48,501 bases of DNA, taken from assembly GCA_900316255.1 (NCBI GenBank), contig ONCI01000016.1, forward strand, positions 1-48,501, in the 5' to 3' direction. Positions 41,015 through 48,501 of the stretch are shown piece after piece. Positions within the stretch are counted from its first letter, which is position 1, and the number at the start of each line of letters is the position of its first letter. Under the pieces are notes generated by a model. That model was not told the origin of the DNA and made no database searches. It saw only the letters and a program-made list of their open reading frames with translations. The DNA comes from an uncultured Eubacteriales bacterium. Its GTDB lineage: Bacteria; Bacillota; Clostridia; Oscillospirales; Oscillospiraceae. Both the position numbers and the translations under genes were made by a program.

Positions 41015-42253
41015 TCAGTCCAGCGGCAGCTTGAGGGTGAAAATGATGGCGTCTCCCTCATAGGCGGCATGGATGCTGCCCTTGTGACCCTGGGCAATGG
41101 CCTGGGCCGCGGACAGGCCGATGCCGTTGCCGCCGGTCTCCCGGCTGCGGGCCTCGTCCGCCCGGAAAAAGCGGTCGAAGAAGCGCTCGGGGTCCGCCAC
41201 CTTCTCCGCAACGCTGTTTTGCACCCGGAGCACAGCCTTGTCCTCCCTGCGCAGAGAGAGCGCCAGGCTGCCCCCCTCCGGGCAGTATTTCACGGCGTTG
41301 TCCAGCAGGATGGAGAGCAGCTGCCGCAGCTGCACGGGACTGCCGGAAACACTGAGCTCCGGGGCGATCACGGCGGTACAGTTGAGCCTTTTCAGCTCTG
41401 CCGGAGCGAGAAAGCTGTCCCAGACCTCCTGCGTCAGCGCGGAGAGGGAGACGCTCTGCCGGTCCTGCAGGGCGGCGCCCTCGTCATAGCGGGCCAGGGT
41501 CAGGAGATTCTGCATCAGGTCAGAGAGCCTGACCGTCTGGGAGAGGATGTTGCGGCTGTACTTGCTCTCGCCGCCCGTGAGCTCCAGGGCCTCGGCATTG
41601 GCCCGGATGATGGCCAACGGCGTCTTCAGCTCGTGGCCGGCGTCGGTGATGAAGCGGCGCTGCCGCTCCATATTCTCCGCGATGGGGCGGATGGCACGGC
41701 GGCTCAGGGCCCGGACCAGCAGCAGCATGGCAAGCCACGCGGCGATCCCGCCAAGCCCGGAGAGGGCGGCCACCCGCAGAAGCTCGTGGGTCTGCCGGCT
41801 CATGTCCAGGAACACCACGGTCCTGGTCTCCGGCGCGGGCCGGACGACCTGGTAGCGAAAAGAGCCGATCCTGCCGCATGCCTTGCCGGAATCCAAAGCC
41901 TGCCGCGCCAGGGAGACGGCCTCCTCCTCGCTGAGATCCGCCACGCGGCTCAGGTCGGAGCCCAGGAGGGCTCCCTCGGCGTCAAAGCGGACGGAGAAGG
42001 TCAGCGCGCTCATCCGATCCCCGGCGTCGGGGCTGCGGCGGAAGAGGCCGTTTCCCTCGTCCCACGGGAGGAAGGCGTCCCGGGGAGCCGGCCCGAAATC
42101 CTTCTGGGCCGCCAGGACGGAGAGCAGTTCCTCCCCGTCCCGGACGACGGAGAGAGCGTTGAACAGGTTGATGCCGCCCAGCAGCAGCACCAGCAGCACC
42201 GTGACCGCGATCATGGCGGTGACGGTGAAGCGTTTTTGCAGTGTGCGGATCAT
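41015..42253 (-). CDS. Sensor histidine kinase
   Basis: 412 residues. Two membrane helices (about 12-32 and 165-182) enclose an outside sensor domain of about 130 residues of no known family. Then HisKA with H207 in 'ITDAGHELKTPLAIIRANAEAL', a N-box 'LLSILLDNAVKYCPEGG', and the G-box 'GGNGIGLSAAQAIA'. The start overlaps the response-regulator stop by four bases. The pair is a standard OmpR/EnvZ-type system; the signal is unknown. Confidence 0.93.
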   Translation of the reverse strand: MIRTLQKRFTVTAMIAVTVLLVLLLGGINLFNALSVVRDGEELLSVLAAQKDFGPAPRDAFLPWDEGNGLFRRSPDAGDRMSALTFSVRFDAEGALLGSDLSRVADLSEEEAVSLARQALDSGKACGRIGSFRYQVVRPAPETRTVVFLDMSRQTHELLRVAALSGLGGIAAWLAMLLLVRALSRRAIRPIAENMERQRRFITDAGHELKTPLAIIRANAEALELTGGESKYSRNILSQTVRLSDLMQNLLTLARYDEGAALQDRQSVSLSALTQEVWDSFLAPAELKRLNCTAVIAPELSVSGSPVQLRQLLSILLDNAVKYCPEGGSLALSLRREDKAVLRVQNSVAEKVADPERFFDRFFRADEARSRETGGNGIGLSAAQAIAQGHKGSIHAAYEGDAIIFTLKLPLD

Positions 42254-42924
42254 TTGGGCTCCTCCAGTGTGTAGCCGATGCCGCGGCGGGCCTTGATCTC
42301 CAACCCGGAGCCCAGCGCGGCCAGACGCTTGCGCAGATAGCTGAGGTAGACCCAGACCACGCCCAGGTCCGCCTCCGTCTCATAGCCCCAGACCTTCACC
42401 AGCATGTCCTCGGTGGAGAGGCAGCGGCCCCGGTTCAGCATCAGCAGCTCCATGAGCTTGTATTCCAGCTTCGGCAGAACAACGGCGTTTTCCCCGCAGC
42501 GCAGCTCCGCTGTCTGCTGGTTCAGCTCCAGATCCCCGCAGCGCAGCACCGTGGGGGTGAATTCCTCCCGCCTGCGCAGCATTGCCCGGACCCGGGCCAG
42601 CAGCTCTCCCATGGCGAAGGGCTTGGGCAGATAATCGTCCGCCCCCAGGTCCAGACCTTCGATCCGGTCCTCCACCTCGGCCTTGGCGGTGAGCAGCAGC
42701 ACCGGCGTGCGGCAGCCCTCGCTCCTCAGCTGGCGCAGCACCTCCAGCCCGCTCAGCTTCGGCATCATCACATCCAGGATGATCCCGTCATACTCCTCCG
42801 CCCGGGCGTAATCCAGCGCGTCCCGCCCGTCATAGACGGCGTCCACACTGTATTTGTGATAGGTAAGGACGTCGGTCACGGCCTCGGACATGGCCCGTTC
42901 GTCCTCCGCATACAATAGCTTCAT
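42250..42924 (-). CDS. OmpR/PhoB-family response regulator
   Basis: 224 residues. Receiver domain with acidic E7-D8 pocket, phospho-acceptor D51 ('ILDVMMPKLSG'), T79 and K101 ('LPKPF'). The C-terminal winged helix (about 125-224) contains 'LPKLEYKLMELLMLNRGRCLS' and 'VVWVYLSYLRKRL'. The gene leads the operon with the histidine kinase. No clear target operon nearby. Confidence 0.95.
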   Translation of the reverse strand: MKLLYAEDERAMSEAVTDVLTYHKYSVDAVYDGRDALDYARAEEYDGIILDVMMPKLSGLEVLRQLRSEGCRTPVLLLTAKAEVEDRIEGLDLGADDYLPKPFAMGELLARVRAMLRRREEFTPTVLRCGDLELNQQTAELRCGENAVVLPKLEYKLMELLMLNRGRCLSTEDMLVKVWGYETEADLGVVWVYLSYLRKRLAALGSGLEIKARRGIGYTLEEPK

Positions 42925-42965
42925 GTAGATCCCTCCCAGCTTGGTTCAGACTGCGGGATAGAGAA

Positions 42966-42993
42966 AGCAGGGGCGACAGCGATCGCCCCTGCT
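42966..42993 (-). terminator. Hairpin between the DUF1858 and response-regulator genes
   Basis: AGCAGGGGCGA / TCGCCCCTGCT with a 6-base loop. The T tract on the minus strand is broken (TTTCTC), so it may be partial or a repeat. Confidence 0.5.
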
Positions 42994-43006
42994 CTCGGCC
43001 CGCGCC

Positions 43007-43210
43007 TCAGCCGCGGCTCTGCAGATACTCCTGAATGGAGGCCAGGACCACGTCCACGTCCAGACCGTGGACGGCGCAGGCCTCTTCCAGGGACTCCCCG
43101 ATGGAGGAGGGGCAGCCAACACAGTGCATGCCCGCCTGCATCAGAACATAGGCGATGCCCATGTCATACTCCAGCATGGCCCCCATGGTGGTTTCCTTGG
43201 TGATTTCCAT
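43007..43210 (-). CDS. DUF1858 (hybrid-cluster-associated redox disulfide) protein
   Basis: 67 residues, typical size. 'GIAYVLMQAGMHCVGCPSSIGESLEEACAVHGLDVDVVLASI' is the DUF1858 signature with C-x2-C in 'HCVGCP' and the 'E-S-L-x-x-A-C-x-x-H-G' helix. Members are small cytoplasmic redox disulfide proteins often linked to hybrid cluster or sulfur metabolism. Start at 43210 follows GGAAAGGA. It has its own promoter and a hairpin behind it. Confidence 0.92.
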   Translation of the reverse strand: MEITKETTMGAMLEYDMGIAYVLMQAGMHCVGCPSSIGESLEEACAVHGLDVDVVLASIQEYLQSRG

Positions 43211-43291
43211 GTGAGATCGTCCTTTCCCAGAATAATACGGTGCTTTCTTATGCTTTTCCCACCCAAAAGGCGGGTTTCTGTCAGCAGCCCT

Positions 43292-43319
43292 ATTATAACA
43301 GCTTCAAAAGAAAAATCAA
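43292..43319 (-). promoter_or_regulatory. Promoter of the DUF1858 gene
   Basis: TTGATT, 16 bases, TATAAT on the minus strand. The gene-free stretch 43211-43519 also holds the divergent promoter at 43410-43438 and nothing else evident. Confidence 0.65.
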
Positions 43320-43409
43320 GAGGCCGGATAAGGGTATTAAACTGCGGCAAAAGTTGAGAAAAAACCGGAAAAGGAGATTGAAAAATAACATAGAATTAAT
43401 AATTTACTG

Positions 43410-43438
43410 TTGCAAAGCGAGAAAGTATGTGGTACAAT
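43410..43438 (+). promoter_or_regulatory. Promoter of the solitary BlaI-like gene
   Basis: TTGCAA, 17 bases, TACAAT preceded by TGG (extended -10). Confidence 0.75.
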
Positions 43439-43519
43439 GAGCAAAAATTGAGTGCAACTTAATCTGATTTGTTCAAAATGGGAAAAATTGGATTATGACC
43501 GCTGCAGGGAGGCATTCAC

Positions 43520-43879
43520 TTGTATCTGACAAAAAATGAACTGGAGATCATGGACGTTCTGTGGGAACAGCAGCGTCCTCTCTCCCGGGGAGAACTGCTC
43601 TCTCTCCCCAAAAACAAGACCTGGATGGACAGCTCCGTCCACATCCTTCTCAACAGCCTTCTTCGGAAGGGCGCGATCCGGGAGGCCGGTTATGCCAAGT
43701 GCGGCAAGACCAGCGGCCGGGTCTATGAGGCTGCGCTCAGCTGCGCGGAGTATTATATCACCACGCTGAGCTCCACCAAGGTGCAGCCCACGCTTCCCCA
43801 GCTGCTGGAGGCCTATCTGGCGGCGGTCCCGCTGGAGGACGAACAGAGAGAAGCGGCTCTGGCGCTTCTGCAGAAGTAA
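43520..43879 (+). CDS. BlaI/MecI-family regulator without an adjacent protease
   Basis: 119 residues, TTG start at 43520 behind GGGAGG; no better ATG in frame. Winged helix: 'LTKNELEIMDVLWEQQRPLSRGELL', then 'WMDSSVHILLNSLLRKGAI' (recognition helix) and the wing. It is shorter than BlaI at 27789 and lacks an M56 partner. It lies directly upstream of the CooC/dehydratase operon and has its own terminator, so it is a candidate regulator of that operon. The C-terminal helices differ from protease-cleaved BlaI. Confidence 0.8.
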   Translation: MYLTKNELEIMDVLWEQQRPLSRGELLSLPKNKTWMDSSVHILLNSLLRKGAIREAGYAKCGKTSGRVYEAALSCAEYYITTLSSTKVQPTLPQLLEAYLAAVPLEDEQREAALALLQK

Positions 43880-43901
43880 CATAAGCAGAAGCTCAGACAG
43901 C

Positions 43902-43944
43902 GAAAACTCCCCGGACTTCATGAAGTGAAGTCCGGGGAGTTTTC
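43902..43944 (+). terminator. Terminator of the BlaI-like gene
   Basis: 19-bp perfect stem GAAAACTCCCCGGACTTCA / its complement, loop TGAAG, T-rich end. Confidence 0.85.
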
Positions 43945-44098
43945 TGTGTTCACGGGAGAAAAAGCAAAAACTTGGACGCGGAAAGCGCGCCTGTCTAAAC
44001 AAAGAAAAGATACGAAAACGGGGCTGCCAAAAATCCGGCGCCGTTTTTTTGCAACTTGCACCAAAATTCCGCAAAGGGACTTTTTTCCGGCGTTTTCC

Positions 44099-44127
44099 TT
44101 GCATAACGAACCGCCCTGTGATAAAAT
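44099..44127 (+). promoter_or_regulatory. Promoter of the CooC/dehydratase operon
   Basis: TTGCAT, 17 bases, TAAAAT with TG upstream. The rest of the gap after the BlaI-like gene holds only an imperfect stem near 44018-44050 (ACGGGGC..GCGCCGT with T run) and the leader. In the leader GCATAGTG and GCACTAT may pair. Confidence 0.7.
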
Positions 44128-44198
44128 ACTGACAAGTATGCATAGTGGGATTTTCCTGTTCTTTTATGCAAAACTGCACTATCCGAGGGGGGACGTAT

Positions 44199-44963
44199 AT
44201 GGAGAATAAGGCCAAGATCATTACGGTCGCCGGCAAGGGCGGCGTCGGAAAGACGTCGATCTGCGCGTGCATCGTGAGGCTTCTTGCCGAGAAATATCCT
44301 GACAAGAAGATCCTCGCCATTGACGCGGACCCAGCCGTCGGTCTGTCGGTTGCTCTTGGCGTGGACGTGAAGATGACGCTGGATGATATCCGGATGAGCA
44401 TCGTGGACAGCGTGGAAAACGGGGAGACCCGGGAGGCGCTGGAGCTTCTCAGCGAGGCCCGCTTCCGCATTTTCGACGCGCTGGTGGAGATGCCCGGCTT
44501 CGCTTTCCTGGCCATCGGACGGCCGGAGAGCTCCGGATGCTACTGCAAGGTCAATTCCTATCTGAAGGAAGTCATCGGCATCCTGGCCAACAGCTTTGAC
44601 TATGTGGTCATTGACGGCGAGGCCGGGATCGAACAGATCCAGCGACGCGTGATGGAAAAGGTCACCCACCTGCTGCTGATCACCGATCAGAGCAAGAAGG
44701 GCGGCCAGGTCATCACCACCATCAAGGGTGTGGCGGACGATCTGATCTCCTACGAGAGGATCGGCGCCATCATCAACCGGGTCACCAATCCGGAGCTCGT
44801 GCCGCTCATGCAGGTGCCCGGTGTGGAGATCCTCACCGCGATCCCAGCGGACAGCGCTTTTGCGGCAAACGACATCAAGGGCAAGAGCGTTATGGAGCTG
44901 CCCGCGGATTCCTCCATGCTCAAGGGAGTGCAGGAAGCGCTCCGGAAAATAGAAATTCTATGA
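44199..44963 (+). CDS. CooC-type MinD/ParA-like ATPase
   Basis: 254 residues, start 44199 behind GAGGGGGGA. Deviant Walker A 'AGKGGVGKTS' (G12-T19), 'IDADPAVGLSVALG', and a C114-Y-C116 pair in 'SSGCYCKVNSYL', which is the metal-site motif of CooC proteins that load nickel into CO dehydrogenase. 'DYVVIDGEAGIEQIQRR' is the second switch. No CO dehydrogenase is visible in the window; instead the gene is first in an operon with 2-hydroxyacyl-CoA dehydratase subunits. It may serve a metal-delivery or ATP-dependent role for them, or for a distant CODH. Confidence 0.85.
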   Translation: MENKAKIITVAGKGGVGKTSICACIVRLLAEKYPDKKILAIDADPAVGLSVALGVDVKMTLDDIRMSIVDSVENGETREALELLSEARFRIFDALVEMPGFAFLAIGRPESSGCYCKVNSYLKEVIGILANSFDYVVIDGEAGIEQIQRRVMEKVTHLLLITDQSKKGGQVITTIKGVADDLISYERIGAIINRVTNPELVPLMQVPGVEILTAIPADSAFAANDIKGKSVMELPADSSMLKGVQEALRKIEIL

Positions 44964-44979
44964 AGAAGAGGTGTAACAT

Positions 44980-46176
44980 TTGAAAGATCTTAAGCATCTG
45001 ATCTACTTCGAACGTCTGCTTGAGAACGCCGACAATGAGCTCGTGGAAAAGGCCAAGGCCGACGGCGGCGTCTGCCTGGGCTATACCTGCTTCCACATCC
45101 CCGAGGTGCTGCTCAATGTGGACAACTGCTTCTCCACCAGACTGCGCGCACCCAACACCGGCTCCATCGACATCGCCACCTACTACATGTCCAACTACAC
45201 CTGCGAGTTCGCCCGCGCCCTGCTGGAGCGCGCCATTGAGGGCGGCTACCAGTTCCTGGACGCGCTGATCGGCGTGGACGCCTGCTCCATGATGAACCGC
45301 TCCATGGAGCACTTTGAGATCCTGCAGGTCAATGACAAGCCCAACTTCTTCGTCACCCACACCGACATGCCCTTCAAGATCACCGACTACACCATCAAAG
45401 CCTATGTGCAGCAGATGCAGGCCCACGTGCTGGACCGCATCCACGAGGTCTTCGGCGCCGACGTCTCCGACGCCTCCATCCGCAAGGCGGTGGAGCAGCA
45501 CAACGAGGTCTGCCGGATCATCTCCGAGATCCGCGAGATGCGCAAGGCCGAGAATCCCGTCATCACCGGCTATGAGTTCCACGTGCTGAACCTGGTGACC
45601 TATGTCTGCCCCAAGGCCCTGATCCTGCCCTACCTGCGGGAGACCCTGGAGGAGCTGAAGACCCGCGAGCCCGACGTCAAGAGCCCCTTCCGCGCCCGCG
45701 TGGCCATCGTCGGCTCCGAGATCGACGACCCCAGCCTCACCAAGCTCATCGAGGGCTGCGGCGCCCTGGTGGTTTCCGACCGCTACTGCTTCGGCTCCAC
45801 CCCCGGCCGCGAGGTCATTGAGCTCAACGACGAGGAGGACGCCCTGACCCAGATCTGCCGCCACTACATGGAAGTCTCCGAGTGCGCCCGCTACATCTCC
45901 GACGAGAAGGTGCTGCAGCGCCGGGAGACCGCCGACCGCCTGGCCAAGGAATTCAACGCCGAAGGCATCATCTACGAGCAGATGAAGTACTGCGACTACT
46001 GGGGCTTCGAGCGCGCCCTGGTCAGCCACATCATGCACGATGAATACGGCTGGCCCGTCCTCTCCATCGACCGTCTGTACAACAACGGCAACTCCGGTCA
46101 GCTGCGCACCCGCGTGCAGGCTTTCGTGGAGTCTCTGGAGATCAAGCGCATTCATAAAGAGGAGGGTAAAGCATAA
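44980..46176 (+). CDS. 2-hydroxyacyl-CoA dehydratase, HgdB-like subunit
   Basis: 398 residues, TTG start at 44980 with AGAGGTG six bases upstream, 16 bases after the ATPase gene. 'LGYTCFHIPEVLLNVDNCF' has the Cys (C37) expected as a [4Fe-4S] ligand; other family blocks include 'DACSMMNR' and 'CDYWGFE'. This matches the HgdB/BcrC superfamily. With the next subunit it forms a radical dehydratase that removes water from (R)-2-hydroxyacyl-CoA. The substrate (glutarate, lactate, aryl-lactate) is not decided by sequence. Its stop overlaps the next start by one base. Confidence 0.88.
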   Translation: MKDLKHLIYFERLLENADNELVEKAKADGGVCLGYTCFHIPEVLLNVDNCFSTRLRAPNTGSIDIATYYMSNYTCEFARALLERAIEGGYQFLDALIGVDACSMMNRSMEHFEILQVNDKPNFFVTHTDMPFKITDYTIKAYVQQMQAHVLDRIHEVFGADVSDASIRKAVEQHNEVCRIISEIREMRKAENPVITGYEFHVLNLVTYVCPKALILPYLRETLEELKTREPDVKSPFRARVAIVGSEIDDPSLTKLIEGCGALVVSDRYCFGSTPGREVIELNDEEDALTQICRHYMEVSECARYISDEKVLQRRETADRLAKEFNAEGIIYEQMKYCDYWGFERALVSHIMHDEYGWPVLSIDRLYNNGNSGQLRTRVQAFVESLEIKRIHKEEGKA

Positions 46177-47966
46177 TGGCAAAGGTTCAATATCCCAACC
46201 CTAAATTCTGGAAAGCCAAAGACAATATCAACTGGAAAAAGCAGGGCGAAAACCTGATGGAGGTCATGGGCATCTTCGGCGACATGCTGAAGGAGACCGA
46301 CTGGAAGGCCTTCGGCAAGGGAGCCATTGAGGGCTGCAAGGCCGATATCGAGCGCATCAAGGGCGAGTACAAGGACTTCATGGCCCTGGACAATGCCGAG
46401 AAGTGGGACCGCGTGGTCAACGGCGAGCGCAGCCTGGGCCGCCTCTACCGCAAGGGCGCCATGGCCACCGTCCGCCGCGAGTGGCGCGGCGTGAAGGACA
46501 CCGCCTATGACTTTTATGAGTGGGCCCACATGTGGGGCATGCTCCTCATGACCTTCTCCAAGGACCTGATCCCCGCCATGAACAGCGCGCTGTGGTACCG
46601 CTGGATGATCTCCTACTTCTGCTGCCACGGCTTTATGGACAAGAACATCCTGGGTCTGCGCGGCTCCAACCTGCGCATGAGCCATGAGGTCACCTTCCAG
46701 ATCTTCCGCTACGTGGCGGAGAACCTGGTCTTCCTCTCCAAGGCTGACCGGAAGAACGGCAACAGCGAGGAGCTCAACAAGATGCTCTTCACCTTCGACG
46801 AAATGACCATGGGCCAGATCGCCGCCGGCTTCCCCGATCTGCTTGCCATTCCGCACCAGCTGCTGCCCATGTTCCTGGTCTCCGAGATCGACCAGCTGGT
46901 CTGCATCCCCTATATTGACGCTGTTGAGAGCTACGGCCTGCCCTCCGACACCTGCCCGGTGCCTTCTTCCGAGTGCGGCGCCCTGGTCATCAACGCCCTG
47001 CCCGACATGGGCTCTCTGTTCATCTCCAGCTCCATGCCCTGCGACGGCTCCACCATGGCTTCCTCCTACTTTGCCCGCCGCTTCCCCAACACCCCCGTGT
47101 TCCACCTCTGCTTCCCCGTGCGTTATCTGGACGATGAGAACACCGTGCAGTACGCCGCCGAGGACATCAAGGCCTGCATCAAGGCCATCGAGGACGCCAC
47201 CGGCGCCAAGTGGAGCTGGGATGCCTACTTCACCGCCATGAAGCGCTTCAACCAGGAGACCGACCTGGAGCTGCAGAAGTGGGAGATCAACAAGTCCGCC
47301 TATCCCCAGTTCATCGGACCGAGCTATGAGCTCTTCCGCAAGTGGAACTACGAGATGGACGGCGGCATCGATCCCCGCGTCCTGCCCTCCATGGAGAAGG
47401 TCAACAAGATGCTCATGAAGGCCTATGAGAACCGCGAGACCGCCTGGCCTGCGCGCAAGATGCGCTACCGCGCCATCGTGTGGTCCTGCCCGGCCCATTA
47501 CTACGCCAACTTCTCCAACTGGCTGGCCAACTGCTGGGGCATCAACGTCCTGGTGGAGATGGAGTCTCTGAACTTCACCAAGCACCTGGAGACCGAGGAC
47601 AAGGAAGAGGCGCTGCGTGACCTGGCCCGTCTGTACGAGCGCATGGTCATGCGCCGCCACACCAACGGCGGTTACCAGAACGTGGTGGACGAGTGCTGGC
47701 GCCAGGTGGAAGCCTGGAACGCCCCGCTGGTCATCATGTACCAGAACGTGGCCTGCAAGAACATGGCCACCGTGCAGGGCATCCTGGACGAGCAGGGCCG
47801 TCAGCGCGGCTACGACCTGATCTGGGTCGAGCACGACCTGATGGATCCCCGCACCGTCTCCCGCCGCACCATGCGCGACAAGGTCAACGAGTACATGCGC
47901 ACCGTCAAGCGCGCCGAGCCCGTGGACCCGTCCCTGGTGGAGTTCGAGGACGAAGTCTGCATGTGA
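46176..47966 (+). CDS. 2-hydroxyacyl-CoA dehydratase, larger subunit with an N-terminal extension
   Basis: 596 residues, longer than the 420-480 of HgdA-like proteins. About 150-170 N-terminal residues are helical and not part of the standard fold. After them come 'LRGSNLRMSHEV' and the Cys-containing 'SDTCPVPSSECGALVINALPDMGSLFISSSMPCDGS', which fit the HgdB/BcrC-type cluster-binding region. The final part has 'LWRQ'-like helices and an acidic end. Partner of the 44980 subunit. The extension may fix the complex or bind the CooC-type protein; this is inference. A perfect 13-bp hairpin starts at its stop codon. Confidence 0.83.
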   Translation: MAKVQYPNPKFWKAKDNINWKKQGENLMEVMGIFGDMLKETDWKAFGKGAIEGCKADIERIKGEYKDFMALDNAEKWDRVVNGERSLGRLYRKGAMATVRREWRGVKDTAYDFYEWAHMWGMLLMTFSKDLIPAMNSALWYRWMISYFCCHGFMDKNILGLRGSNLRMSHEVTFQIFRYVAENLVFLSKADRKNGNSEELNKMLFTFDEMTMGQIAAGFPDLLAIPHQLLPMFLVSEIDQLVCIPYIDAVESYGLPSDTCPVPSSECGALVINALPDMGSLFISSSMPCDGSTMASSYFARRFPNTPVFHLCFPVRYLDDENTVQYAAEDIKACIKAIEDATGAKWSWDAYFTAMKRFNQETDLELQKWEINKSAYPQFIGPSYELFRKWNYEMDGGIDPRVLPSMEKVNKMLMKAYENRETAWPARKMRYRAIVWSCPAHYYANFSNWLANCWGINVLVEMESLNFTKHLETEDKEEALRDLARLYERMVMRRHTNGGYQNVVDECWRQVEAWNAPLVIMYQNVACKNMATVQGILDEQGRQRGYDLIWVEHDLMDPRTVSRRTMRDKVNEYMRTVKRAEPVDPSLVEFEDEVCM

Positions 47967-48132
47967 TCGAAAAGGCAGGGCCTTTTCGATCAGAAGCCTT
48001 CCCCTTGAGGGGAAGGTGCCCCAGTGCGCAAACTGGGGCGGATGAGGTGAGAACAATCCGGCAGAGCTGGACAAGAAACGAACACCTCATCAGTCAGCCT
48101 GACGGCTGACAGCTTCCCCTCGAGGGGAAGCC
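47964..48132 (+). repeat. Hairpin-repeat array inside the dehydratase operon
   Basis: Starts with the 13-bp perfect stem TGATCGAAAAGGC / GCCTTTTCGATCA, whose first bases are the stop codon. Then follow two family copies in opposite orientation: CCTTCCCC-TTGA-GGGGAAGG with GCCCCAGT..ACTGGGGC (47992-48050), and CACCTCATCAGTCAGC..GCTGAC with CTTCCCC/GGGGAAG (48083-48132). GGATGAGGTG and CACCTCATC between them form an outer inverted repeat. Confidence 0.85.
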
Positions 48133-48162
48133 AATAAAGAATTAACGGAGGTTATTATAAAC

Positions 48163-48501
48163 ATGAAGTATTTCGGCGGTTGTGACGTAGGATCCACCTA
48201 CACCAAGGCAGTCATTCTGGACGAGAACGGCAAGATGGTAGCCGACACCACCATCAAGAGCAAGATCAATTCCGAGCAGAGCGCCATCGCGGCGATGGAC
48301 GAAGTGCTGAAGAAGGTCGGCCTGCAGAGCAGCAAGGAGCTGGAGTACCTGATCGGTACGGGCTACGGCCGCAACAAGGTTCCCTTTGCGGACGAGAACA
48401 TTTCCGAGATCAGCTGCCACGCCATGGGCGTGCACGTGACGGATCCCAGCGTGAAGGCCATCATCGACATCGGCGGCCAGGACGTCAAGGGCATCAGCAT
48501 C
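48163..48501 (+). CDS. 2-hydroxyacyl-CoA dehydratase activator (HgdC/BadF-type ATPase), N-terminal part
   Basis: 113 residues visible; the 3' end lies outside. Start at 48163 follows ACGGAGG. 'FGGCDVGSTYTKAVILDENG' is the ASKHA phosphate-1 motif. 'LIGTGYGRNKVPFA' and 'EISCHAMGV' are typical of HgdC, and 'AIIDIGGQDVKGISI' is phosphate-2 region. The activator is a homodimeric iron-sulfur ATPase that injects an electron into the dehydratase. It belongs with the two upstream subunits despite the 196-base gap filled by repeats. Confidence 0.93.
   Translation, partial: MKYFGGCDVGSTYTKAVILDENGKMVADTTIKSKINSEQSAIAAMDEVLKKVGLQSSKELEYLIGTGYGRNKVPFADENISEISCHAMGVHVTDPSVKAIIDIGGQDVKGISI

Noticed and set aside
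43925-44209. 94-codon plus frame between the BlaI-like gene and the CooC operon
   Set aside because: It starts inside the terminator, is Lys/Arg-rich and overlaps the promoter and start of the CooC gene.
46152-48074. Minus-strand frame of 640 codons across the dehydratase gene
   Set aside because: No motif or start signal; it results from strong codon bias of the dehydratase.
1-48501. CRISPR array, tRNA, rRNA or prophage
   Set aside because: No regularly spaced identical repeats with spacers, no cloverleaf with a GGTTCGA arm and CCA-end context, and no phage gene block were found. The dispersed palindromes are not CRISPR repeats.

Overview
The window reads as a GC-rich chromosome of an anaerobic, spore-forming Clostridia member, most likely Oscillospiraceae or a close relative. 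This is inferred from yabP-yabQ-divIC-yabR, PadR-DUF1700-DUF4097 and BlaI/M56 modules, DUF1858 redox proteins, indolepyruvate:ferredoxin oxidoreductase, a butyrate-type CoA-transferase and 2-hydroxyacyl-CoA dehydratases. Start sites mostly follow strong GGAGG-like ribosome sites, and many promoters fit TTGACA-17-TATAAT. I saw no rRNA, tRNA, CRISPR array, prophage or full-length insertion sequence. The ends cut an SGNH hydrolase (left) and a dehydratase activator (right).

Layout. 0-5.3 kb, plus strand: SGNH hydrolase tail, GPH-type sugar symporter, spore/division cluster yabP-yabQ-divIC-yabR, CoA-transferase. 5.3-9.4 kb, minus strand: zinc phospholipase C-like hydrolase, LCP cell-wall ligase, and a DUF6320/HxxxD acyltransferase pair behind a hairpin-rich leader. 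9.7-10.5 kb: DUF1653 gene followed by an Smr-domain gene split by a 276-bp MITE. 10.8-12.7 kb, minus strand: PadR-DUF1700-DUF4097 operon. 12.9-15.3 kb: a beta-lactamase-fold membrane fusion protein and a small membrane partner. 15.6-18.6 kb, minus strand: FlK-like thioesterase, MBL hydrolase, DUF4037 and TPR genes. 18.7-24 kb: YyaL-type thioredoxin protein, a candidate structured RNA, mutY, and a PstS-like protein fused to four membrane helices. 24.4-28.2 kb, minus strand: a BlaI repressor and a 1140-residue M56 protease/double beta-helix sensor. 28.8-34.5 kb: XRE-type regulator, iorBA with a divergent LysR gene, cation exchanger. 34.8-43.2 kb: lipoprotein, an AT-richer orphan gene, SPFH protein, rRNA methyltransferase, two DUF1858-like proteins, SPOR-like protein and an OmpR/histidine-kinase pair. 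43.5-48.5 kb: BlaI-like regulator, then a CooC-type ATPase, two dehydratase subunits and the activator.

Metabolically, iorAB (2-oxo acid oxidation), the CoA-transferase and the dehydratase/activator operon together suggest amino-acid fermentation of Stickland type. The exact substrates cannot be read from the sequence.

Intergenic spaces are unusually rich in hairpin repeats of several families. Some have variable end hairpins around a conserved core, some sit as inverted pairs, and one pair lies inside the dehydratase operon. The most notable points are the MITE-disrupted smr gene, the modular repeat family, the M56-beta-helix sensor, the CooC ATPase co-transcribed with a dehydratase, and the free-standing RNA at 20.9-21.2 kb.
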